Positions 1-3,900 of a stretch of 5,111 bases of DNA are shown here, in pieces. The stretch's first letter is position 1; every line of letters begins with the position of its first letter. The translations under genes were made by a program, and so were the position numbers. The notes under the pieces were generated by a model. That model was not told the DNA's origin. It saw only the letters and a program-made list of their open reading frames with translations, and made no database searches. The DNA comes from Euryarchaeota archaeon UBA33 (GTDB lineage Archaea > Thermoplasmatota > E2 > DHVEG-1). The DNA is taken from assembly GCA_002506745.1 (NCBI GenBank), contig DAYE01000110.1:1-5111 (forward strand). Reading direction: 5' to 3'.

Positions 1-13
1 ATTATGGGAAAAT

Positions 14-75
14 AGGAAATGTAAAATTTTTCTATTTCTTTCCTCCCTTGAAAATTAATTCACTTTACATTTCCT
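14..75. repeat. 12-bp perfect inverted repeat, long hairpin
   Basis: AGGAAATGTAAA at 14-25 is the exact reverse complement of TTTACATTTCCT at 64-75, separated by 38 bases that are pyrimidine-rich on the + strand. As RNA it would form a stable stem-loop. It may be the 3' end structure of a gene lying left of the window, or a small palindromic repeat. No T tract follows closely enough to call a terminator. Confidence 0.6.
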
Positions 76-217
76 TTATTCCCCCTCTTCCTTATGAAAT
101 TATAGATTTATAGTAGGGAATTTCTTTTTAAGGATAGTAACACAAAAACATTCGTTAAACCGTGTCAATGCGTTTCCTTTTTCTTCTGTAATGTCTAGGG
201 TTACAGTCGAGAAACTG

Positions 218-250
218 GGTTCTAAGGTGGTGAATGGAAGACTCCGGAGC
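218..250 (+). repeat. Half copy of the CTCCGG hairpin repeat
   Basis: The string GGTTCTAAGG-TGGTGAATG-GAAGACTCCGGAG here matches the left flank and left arm of the tandem repeat unit at 2137-2167 (GGTTCTCAGG-GGTTGAATG-TAAAACTCCGGAG), with only a few substitutions. The distal arm (CCTCTCCGGAG) is absent, so this is a truncated or decayed copy. A different weak stem, ACTGGG (214-219) with CCCAGT (256-261), surrounds it. Confidence 0.55.
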
Positions 251-261
251 CGGTCCCCAGT

Positions 262-277
262 ATTAACAATTGTTAAT
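262..277. promoter_or_regulatory. 16-bp perfect palindrome, operator candidate
   Basis: ATTAACAATTGTTAAT is a perfect palindrome with no spacer. Its 14-bp core TTAACAATTGTTAA recurs exactly at 2017-2030. Perfect palindromes of this size usually bind a dimeric helix-turn-helix regulator. This copy is about 125 bases ahead of the TATA box at 402-409, which is far for simple repression. Confidence 0.5.
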
Positions 278-284
278 AAACTTT

Positions 285-313
285 GTGTGATGCAAGCTAG
301 TTCGTGTGATGCA
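285..313 (+). repeat. Tandem direct repeat GTGTGATGCA
   Basis: GTGTGATGCA occurs at 285-294 and again at 304-313, a period of 19 bases; with the flanking TTY the match is 12 of 13. The near two-turn spacing would place two bound proteins on the same helix face. It lies between the palindrome and the promoter of the small membrane protein gene and may be a regulator site. Confidence 0.45.
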
Positions 314-363
314 CAGGATTGTCATTTGATTCGCACAAAAACCATGGTAATGCTTTTGTTTCT

Positions 364-380
364 CAGGAGATGTTCTCCTG
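364..380. promoter_or_regulatory. 7-bp inverted repeat just upstream of promoter
   Basis: CAGGAGA-TGT-TCTCCTG is a perfect 7-bp inverted repeat with a 3-base spacer. It ends 13 bases before the promoter element at 394 and 21 bases before the TATA box. It is built on the TTCTCAGGA-type element that recurs ahead of other promoters in this window, here extended into a dyad. A regulator site for the gene at 442 is the simplest reading. Confidence 0.45.
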
Positions 381-393
381 TTGACATTTTCAC

Positions 394-413
394 AGGATAA
401 GTTTATATAGAAT
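394..413 (+). promoter_or_regulatory. Archaeal promoter of the small membrane protein gene
   Basis: AGGATAAGTTTATATAGAAT contains the TATA box TTTATATA (402-409), with a purine-rich BRE-like lead. Transcription would begin near 432, giving a leader of about 10 bases that just includes the ribosome site. The motif is a variant of the promoter module found at 779, 2388, 3847 and 4955. Confidence 0.75.
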
Positions 414-441
414 CATTTCCGAATAGTACGGCGGAGAGGAC

Positions 442-684
442 ATGAAGGAATTAGAAGTACTACTTGGGATTATTCTTCTTGTTGTTGGGGCGATCGTATT
501 TGAGATGGGACCCACGTATGCAGAAGGATCAATAAGTTGGGTTGGTATCCTAAGAGTATTCGGTCTTGTCCTTCTGAGTGCTGGTGTTCTATTGTATGTT
601 GTCGCTGTCGATTCTCTGGATGAAGAAAAGAATACAGAGATGAAAGCGGAGGATATGGTTCTCCGGATCCTTCCTGTGAAATAA
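442..684 (+). CDS. Small two-helix membrane protein, unknown function
   Basis: The 80-residue product has two hydrophobic stretches, about residues 6-20 and 34-56, joined by a short loop (EMGPTYAEGSISW), and then an acidic, charged tail from residue 57 (DSLDEEKNTEMKAED). It should sit in the cytoplasmic membrane as a hairpin; the charged tail would be cytoplasmic if both ends face inward. The ATG follows a strong site GGAGAGGA (433-440), with a TATA box about 33-40 bases ahead, so the start is well supported. It has its own promoter and no operon partner on this strand. I do not recognise the family. Small double-helix membrane proteins of this kind are common in archaea and mostly uncharacterised. 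Overlapping antisense frames are shadows. Confidence 0.85.
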   Translation: MKELEVLLGIILLVVGAIVFEMGPTYAEGSISWVGILRVFGLVLLSAGVLLYVVAVDSLDEEKNTEMKAEDMVLRILPVK

Positions 685-778
685 TTCTCTTATCCGTTTC
701 TTTGGTTTGCATCAGAGTTCATAACATGATTTTTATCACTACCTTTGCATGATAGTGAACATTTGTTACCCGTTTCTC

Positions 779-798
779 AGGATATGTTTTTAAAGAAA
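779..798 (+). promoter_or_regulatory. Promoter module with no gene behind it
   Basis: AGGATATGTTTTTAAAGAAA is identical over 20 bases to 4955-4974 and close to the promoters at 3847 and 2388. The TATA box is TTTTTAAA (787-794), so a transcript would start near 816-818. It is preceded by the CGTTTCTC lead (771-778) shared with other copies. No open frame follows before the facing gene. Confidence 0.7.
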
Positions 799-815
799 GA
801 GAGATGTAAGTTAAA

Positions 816-935
816 CAGTAGTTGCTACAGTAAAAAAATTAGAAAGAAACAGTATTTAACAGCAGAGAAATAGATAAAAGGACATGATACTAAATTAGAT
901 GAGTATCAATTAAAAATGTGACGGAAGGTTTTTTT
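816..935 (+). ncRNA. Candidate small non-coding RNA
   Basis: A consensus promoter (779-798) points into about 120 bases with no usable open frame. Near the end, TGATACT (885-891) pairs perfectly with AGTATCA (902-908) around a 10-base loop. A T7 run at 929-935 would end transcription in an archaeon. A small stem GTAG/CTAC lies near 832-842. I do not recognise an RNA family; no C/D box pair is evident. The start is inferred from TATA spacing and the end from the T run. The alternative is the remains of a lost gene that kept its promoter. Confidence 0.35.
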
Positions 936-941
936 ATTGTT

Positions 942-954
942 AAAAAAGAAAAAA
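942..954 (-). terminator. T-tract terminator of the secreted protein gene
   Basis: Read on the - strand this is TTTTTTCTTTTTT, beginning about five bases after the TAA stop at 962-960. Archaeal RNA polymerase terminates at such T runs without a hairpin. The + strand T7 at 929-935 faces it, so the two convergent transcripts would end back to back. Confidence 0.6.
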
Positions 955-959
955 GGAGA

Positions 960-1394
960 TTACTCTGATAATATTTTTACAAAGCCAAAGAAATAGAGCG
1001 CACCTACACTTTTTTCTCCATATATCGTATTATTTCCCCCATTGTCATATATTTTCGCATTAACAGTGCAATGACTGATGGCAGGTAATCCCATACTTTG
1101 ATAAAATGCTTTAGTTGGAATCCATGGGGTTCTCATTCGCCATGATAAAGATTCTCCTGGTTGTAATGGTTCACTCATCCCCGGACTCATACAATATCGA
1201 TGCTTAAAATATTGTCCATCTATTGAACACCATATGATGTCAAAAAGAGGTTCATTACCAGTATTTGTCATTTCGACTTGAACTCCATATCCACTACCTA
1301 TTTTAAACTCAGCTTTCATCTCAGACGCAACAGTTATAGAAAATATTGGTATGGTCATCAATATACAAATTAAAATCCCTATCATTCTTCTCAT
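960..1394 (-). CDS. Small secreted beta-sandwich-like protein
   Basis: The 144-residue product begins MRRMIGILICILMTIPIFSITVAS, a signal peptide with a basic start and a hydrophobic core; cleavage near residue 24 is likely. The mature part has the pattern AEFKIGSGYGVQVEMTNTGNEPLFDIIW...PLQPGES...VNAKIYDN...GALYFFGFVKI. That resembles the single immunoglobulin-like (CARDB or NEW3-like) domains common in secreted proteins of Thermoplasmatota; this is from memory of the pattern. Three cysteines remain after the signal. An in-frame ATG exists 27 bases upstream (1421), but the TATA box at 1436-1428 predicts transcription from about 1406, downstream of it, and GGAG (1406-1403) lies 8 bases before the ATG at 1394, so the inner start is chosen. 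Its partner or ligand is unknown. Confidence 0.8.
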   Translation of the reverse strand: MRRMIGILICILMTIPIFSITVASEMKAEFKIGSGYGVQVEMTNTGNEPLFDIIWCSIDGQYFKHRYCMSPGMSEPLQPGESLSWRMRTPWIPTKAFYQSMGLPAISHCTVNAKIYDNGGNNTIYGEKSVGALYFFGFVKILSE

Positions 1395-1427
1395 ATTTTT
1401 CGCTCCAATATTATACGTCATATGTAG

Positions 1428-1436
1428 TATATTAAA
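1428..1436 (-). promoter_or_regulatory. TATA box of the secreted protein gene
   Basis: On the - strand the sequence reads TTTAATATA, centred near 1432, giving a start near 1406 and a leader of about 11 bases that contains GGAG. The box is nearly symmetrical (TATATTAAA on the + strand), so it could also fire rightward with a start near 1458, right at the hairpin that follows. Orientation depends on BRE contacts that cannot be judged by eye. Confidence 0.6.
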
Positions 1437-1460
1437 GTTATTTAATTGACGGCTACGTTC

Positions 1461-1499
1461 CGAAATGATTTCTTCATATCATTTTGAGCTCTTTTTTTT
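1461..1499 (+). terminator. Hairpin plus T8, terminator-like
   Basis: CGAAATGAT (1461-1469) pairs with ATCATTTTG (1478-1486) over nine pairs, one of them G-T, around an 8-base loop; a T8 run follows at 1492-1499. The G-T pair would be a C-A mismatch on the other strand, so the structure favours a + strand RNA. No + strand gene ends here. It could end an antisense transcript or be the start of a short RNA made from the symmetrical TATA box. Confidence 0.4.
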
Positions 1500-1525
1500 G
1501 TACGAATTGGTGCATAGCATCAAGG

Positions 1526-1572
1526 AAATCATCATGAAACAAGGTTTTTTCCAATTTGTTTCCTTATGATTT
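1526..1572. repeat. Long imperfect hairpin
   Basis: AAATCAT (1526-1532) pairs with ATGATTT (1566-1572); after a 3-by-3 internal loop, GAAACAA (1536-1542) pairs with TTGTTTC (1556-1562); GG (1543-1544) can pair with CC (1551-1552) around a T6 loop. Two perfect 7-bp stems in register are unlikely by chance even at this base composition. It lies about 100 bases before the 48-residue gene. A 34-codon frame across it (1465-1569) has no ribosome site and is not called. Confidence 0.5.
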
Positions 1573-1669
1573 TGACGGAATTATTTTATTTTATGATAAA
1601 GTATGTGAACAGAAAGAACGAAGAGAAAAATCTTCTCTTGAATAATATGAATAACCAAGGGGAATTGAT

Positions 1670-1816
1670 ATGATAAAAACAAAATATGAACTGTTCTTAG
1701 AGAAATCTGGGTTAATACTGGATGAAGCTAATGACTTGCTAGGCATGAAGATAAAACAAGTAATACCACCATCTAAAGATGAAGATATTGACATGAAATT
1801 CATCAATGATATGTGA
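1670..1816 (+). CDS. 48-residue protein of unknown function
   Basis: A complete small frame starts with ATG at 1670 and ends with TGA at 1814-1816. AAGGGG (1657-1662) lies 7 bases ahead, an excellent ribosome site, and an in-frame stop precedes it, so the start is firm. The product is soluble and charged: KTKYELFLEKSGLILDEAND looks like an amphipathic helix, then LLGMKIKQVIPPSKDEDIDMKF, with a short acidic end. No cysteine or metal motif is visible. The upstream sequence is AT-rich (TTATTTTATTTTATG, about 1581-1595) and could hold the TATA box, which would give a start near 1615-1620. I do not recognise a family. It could be a free small protein or a fragment of a larger lost gene, but the intact ribosome site favours a living gene. 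Confidence 0.55.
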   Translation: MIKTKYELFLEKSGLILDEANDLLGMKIKQVIPPSKDEDIDMKFINDM

Positions 1817-1865
1817 CGAGAAGCGAAAAAATGGAAAAAAGAAAAACCTTGATAATTGTAATCTT

Positions 1866-1900
1866 AAAACCGTGTTAATGCTTCTGGTTCTAAGGATATG
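1866..1900 (+). repeat. Copy of a dispersed promoter-upstream repeat
   Basis: AAAACCGTGTTAATGCTTCT-GGTTCTAAGGATATG aligns with 339-373 (AAAACCATGGTAATGCTTTT-GTTTCTCAGGAGATG), differing at about seven positions. A shorter match is at 157-171 (TAAACCGTGTCAATG). Here, unlike at 779, 3847 and 4955, the GGATATG end is not followed by a TATA box, so it may be a decayed promoter copy. Confidence 0.5.
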
Positions 1901-1924
1901 CAATCATGTTTTACATGAGGAGGA

Positions 1925-1981
1925 ATGGGACGTGTGATTGAGAAAGATATTATGATAAAGAGGCGAAAGGAAAAAGTATGA
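1925..1981 (+). CDS. Possible leader micro-ORF with strong ribosome site
   Basis: GAGGAGGA (1917-1924) is one of the best ribosome sites in the window. It is too close to the ATG at 1925, but it is 8 bases from the in-frame GTG at 1934, which would give a 15-residue peptide beginning MIEKDIMIKRRKE. Its TGA overlaps the ATG of a 34-codon frame (1978-2082) as ATGA, the usual sign of translational coupling. The second frame runs across the palindrome at 2017 and a TATA box, which argues against it. No function can be proposed and chance is a real possibility. Confidence 0.2.
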   Translation: MGRVIEKDIMIKRRKEKV

Positions 1982-2016
1982 AAACGAAAAACTCTCTCAT
2001 CTCTACACGTCCTTAC

Positions 2017-2044
2017 TTAACAATTGTTAATTCTAGTTTATATG
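2017..2044 (+). promoter_or_regulatory. Palindromic operator candidate next to a TATA box
   Basis: TTAACAATTGTTAA (2017-2030) is a perfect palindrome identical to the core of 262-277. Five bases later comes GTTTATATG (2036-2044) with a TATA box, predicting a start near 2066. A regulator on the palindrome would sit over the BRE/TFB region and could block or recruit initiation. The transcript would either end at the T-rich run (2099-2110) or continue into the tandem hairpins. Confidence 0.45.
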
Positions 2045-2098
2045 ACTTTCGCTTTTTAATACGTTTTAAGGGGAAAAAGTGACTTATTCGCTAATATC

Positions 2099-2110
2099 TT
2101 TTCTTTTTTT
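2099..2110 (+). terminator. T-rich run, probable transcription end
   Basis: TTTTCTTTTTTT lies about 35 bases after the predicted start at 2066 and just before the hairpin repeats. In archaea such a run is enough for termination. It could end transcripts from the small gene at 1670, or from the TATA box at 2036. Confidence 0.4.
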
Positions 2111-2140
2111 AATCATTTGATTCGCAACAAAACAGGGTTC

Positions 2141-2355
2141 TCAGGGGTTGAATGTAAAACTCCGGAGGGGCAAATTATCATTGATCCTGTTCTATGACAA
2201 TTACCTCTCCGGAGCATTCTTTCATATTGAGCAAGTATTCATAAACATTTGTAGTGAGGTGAAGGTAAAGCTCCGGCGGGGAAAGGATGTTTTTCCACCC
2301 GGTTTAGACGAGGATGAAAAAATTTTTTCCTCTCCGGAGTAATCCTTTCATAAAC
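2141..2355 (+). repeat. Two tandem long hairpins with conserved CTCCGG stems
   Basis: Unit A: CTCCGGAGGGG (2160-2170) pairs with CCTCTCCGGAG (2204-2214) through 11 pairs including one G-T; inside, AATTATCAT (2173-2181) pairs with ATGACAATT (2194-2202) with one mismatch, leaving a 12-base loop. Unit B: CTCCGGCGGGG (2271-2281) pairs with CCTCTCCGGAG (2329-2339) with one mismatch and one G-T, and the pairing continues as AAAGGAT (2282-2288) with ATTTTTT (2322-2328) and TTTTTC (2290-2295) with GAAAAA (2316-2321). Flanks are shared too: GTAAARCTCCGG on the left and ATYCTTTCATA on the right. Left arms are 111 bases apart. Inner stems and loops differ in sequence between units while both fold, which points to a selected structure. 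It may be a structured RNA or a palindromic repeat family. Confidence 0.65.
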
Positions 2356-2387
2356 AGCATTGGTTGATAAATGTTCGTTTCGTTCAA

Positions 2388-2407
2388 AAGATATGTTTTT
2401 ATATTCT
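2388..2407 (+). promoter_or_regulatory. Promoter of the arylsulfotransferase-like gene
   Basis: AAGATATGTTTTTATATTCT is a copy of the window's promoter module. The TATA box TTTTTATAT (2396-2404) predicts transcription from about 2426 and a leader of about 23 bases with the ribosome site GGGAGG (2436-2441). Confidence 0.7.
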
Positions 2408-2448
2408 AATTAAGATTATTTTTTGAATAAAATAAGGGAGGTTCCACA

Positions 2449-3798
2449 ATGAAGTCGAGGTCAAAGGATGTATATTTAGTAGTCGTCTTTTGTGTTGTCC
2501 TCTCACTCATTTTATCTTGTGGGAGTGTCACAGGAGTTACCACGTCTAGTTCTCGTCTTGAAAAAAAAGATGATCCTGGCGCTCTCCTCACCTATTCCTC
2601 GGGATGCTGTGAAGGTTACACGTTGCTGAACAGATACACAACCACCGTCTTGATCGACATGAACGGCACCATCATCCATCAATGGCCATCACATTTCCCA
2701 CAACCTGCGAAGATGCTACCCGGGGGATCCCTCATCGCGGGAGACAAATTCAGATATATCGGGATCAGTTGTGGCGATTTCACCTATCTCAACGAGTACG
2801 ACTGGAACGGAAGCATCATATGGAGTTATCATACCTGGGAGAACGACCGAGCCCGCCAGCACCATGATTTCGAGCGGGAGGGAAACCCGGTCGGCTACTA
2901 CGCCCCTGGCCAAGACTTTCTCCCCCATGGTAAGACCCTGATCCTCGCCCATCACACCATTCGAAACACCAGTATTAGCCTCCGGCCCCTGAAGGACGAC
3001 GTCATCTACGAGGTTGATTGGAATGGGACCCCCACTGGATTTGAGTGGAGTACTTGCGAGCATTTCAACCAACTTGGCTTCAACGCGGAGACCAAACATG
3101 GCATGTACGTCAACCCAGGTATCCTCGGAGACGGAGATATCTTCCACACGAATTCCCTGTCGCTACTTGGCCCCAACAAATGGTTCACCATGGACCCTAT
3201 CACTTATGCATGCTTCAACCCCCAGAACATCATCATCAGTTCACGGCACACGAACATTGTCGCCATCATCAGTCGAGACACCGGGGATATCGTCTGGAAG
3301 ATAGGACCTGATTATTCAAAGGACACCGAGGCTGGTCGCAAACTCGGCGAACTCATCGGCTTGCACCATGCCCATATGATCCCGCAAGGGCTCCCAGGGG
3401 AAGGCAACATCCTCCTCTTTGACAACGGCGGATGGTCAGGCTATGGATATTGCGGAATGCCACGATATATTCGGCTGACGTCCCGCGTCATTGAATTTAA
3501 CCCAGTGACCCTTGACATCGTCTGGGAGTATCATCATTATTCCAACCGCTTGTGGTTCCCACGGTCCACACAGAACCACCGATTCTACAGCTCAGTGATG
3601 AGCTCCGCACAGCGATTACCGAACGGGAATACGTTGGTTACGGAGGGTACAAACGGGCGGGTCTTTGAGGTTACCAACACATCAAAAATCGTCTGGGAGT
3701 ACGTCGCATCAACGAGGATCCAGCAGCTGTATCGAGCGTACCGTGTTCCACCGGAATGGGTCCCTGGGAACCCCTCAGGGTACGCATTTTGGGAATAA
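2449..3798 (+). CDS. Secreted arylsulfotransferase-family beta-propeller
   Basis: The 449-residue protein matches the arylsulfotransferase (ASST) type, whose characterised members move sulfate between phenols without PAPS through a sulfated histidine. Residues 8-23 are a signal sequence ending in LILSC, a lipobox-like site with Cys24, so it may be lipid-anchored outside the cell. Six blade motifs of the type hydrophobic-x-D-x-x-G-x-I-W recur near 68, 116, 188, 273, 349 and 406, as in a six-bladed propeller. Family-typical blocks are HHDFEREGNPVGYY (138-151), IFHTNS (231-236), SSRHTN (264-269) and LHHAHMIPQGLPGEGNILLFDNGG (305-328). By remembered alignment, His138/139, His233, Arg266 and His307/309 would be the active-site set. 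GGGAGG lies 7 bases before the ATG. Internal composition is clearly GC-richer than the neighbours. The family is firm; the substrate is unknown, and some relatives may not be sulfotransferases. Confidence 0.85.
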   Translation: MKSRSKDVYLVVVFCVVLSLILSCGSVTGVTTSSSRLEKKDDPGALLTYSSGCCEGYTLLNRYTTTVLIDMNGTIIHQWPSHFPQPAKMLPGGSLIAGDKFRYIGISCGDFTYLNEYDWNGSIIWSYHTWENDRARQHHDFEREGNPVGYYAPGQDFLPHGKTLILAHHTIRNTSISLRPLKDDVIYEVDWNGTPTGFEWSTCEHFNQLGFNAETKHGMYVNPGILGDGDIFHTNSLSLLGPNKWFTMDPITYACFNPQNIIISSRHTNIVAIISRDTGDIVWKIGPDYSKDTEAGRKLGELIGLHHAHMIPQGLPGEGNILLFDNGGWSGYGYCGMPRYIRLTSRVIEFNPVTLDIVWEYHHYSNRLWFPRSTQNHRFYSSVMSSAQRLPNGNTLVTEGTNGRVFEVTNTSKIVWEYVASTRIQQLYRAYRVPPEWVPGNPSGYAFWE

Positions 3799-3846
3799 GT
3801 TGACCCCCAGTAGGCTTCTGTCGCACAAAAAAACATGATGGTTCTC

Positions 3847-3866
3847 AGGATATATTTTTAAAGGGG
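3847..3866 (+). promoter_or_regulatory. Promoter of the alpha/beta hydrolase gene
   Basis: AGGATATATTTTTAAAGGGG differs from the perfect copies at 779 and 4955 in four positions. The TATA box TTTTTAAA (3855-3862) predicts a start near 3885 and a leader of about 16 bases. Upstream, TCGCACAAAA (3821-3830) and GGTTCTC (3840-3846) match the lead found at 331-340 and elsewhere. It shows that the hydrolase is transcribed separately from the gene before it. Confidence 0.75.
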
Positions 3867-3900
3867 ATGGTTGTTATAATATCATAAAGGGAGGAATCAC

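Larger units (their letters stand above)
1..441. other. Non-coding region rich in regulatory signals
   Basis: No convincing gene lies here. An open frame at 191-400 (69 codons) has no ribosome binding site, no recognisable protein character, and runs through repeat and palindrome elements found elsewhere in the window, so it is not called. The stretch holds a 12-bp inverted repeat (14-25 / 64-75), a TATA-like TTTTTAAGG at about 125-133, a half copy of the tandem hairpin repeat (218-250), a palindrome (262-277), a 10-bp direct repeat (285-294, 304-313), a 7-bp hairpin (364-380) and the promoter of the next gene. It reads as an intergenic regulatory region possibly built from dispersed repeats. 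Confidence 0.6.
685..959. other. Gap between convergent genes, no ORF
   Basis: No frame longer than a few codons starts in this gap on the + strand; each ATG here is followed by a stop within five codons. The gap holds a short dyad TCACTA (736-741) / TAGTGA (753-758), a complete copy of the promoter module (779-798), a 7-bp hairpin (885-891 / 902-908) and a T7 run (929-935) on the + strand, and a T-rich run on the - strand (954 down to 942). These make it a likely site of a short non-coding transcript. Confidence 0.6.
1817..2448. other. Long mostly non-coding region with repeats
   Basis: This 632-base stretch holds, in order: a promoter-associated repeat (1866-1900); a strong ribosome-site-like GAGGAGGA (1917-1924) ahead of a 15-18 codon frame ending at 1981 that overlaps, as ATGA, a 34-codon frame at 1978-2082; the second TTAACAATTGTTAA palindrome (2017-2030); a TATA box (2036-2044); a T-rich run (2099-2110); two tandem hairpins (2160-2339); and the promoter of the sulfotransferase gene. 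A frame at 2148-2342 begins with TTG without a ribosome site and simply reads through the hairpin repeats, so it is not called a gene. The micro-frames remain possible but unproven. Confidence 0.55.

Noticed and set aside
191..400. 69-codon frame on the + strand
   Set aside because: No ribosome binding site, no protein-like pattern, and it is made largely of the half hairpin repeat, the palindrome and the direct repeats.
1465..1569. 34-codon frame that vaguely recalls a transposase end
   Set aside because: No ribosome site, and it lies across two hairpins; no transposase motif can be confirmed at this length.
1591..1806. 71-codon - strand frame
   Set aside because: It overlaps the well-supported small gene at 1670-1816 and shows no ribosome site; the sequence looks like random translation.
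2148..2342. 64-codon frame containing two KLRRGK segments
   Set aside because: The repeated peptide only reflects the tandem hairpin DNA, whose 111-base spacing happens to be a multiple of three. It starts with TTG without a ribosome site.
2141..2355. CRISPR array
   Set aside because: There are only two units, the repeated parts are arms of long hairpins at unequal spacing, and no cas gene is present.
2716..3147. 143-codon antisense frame inside the sulfotransferase gene
   Set aside because: It is the shadow expected opposite a GC-richer gene; it has no promoter and the sense frame has clear family motifs.
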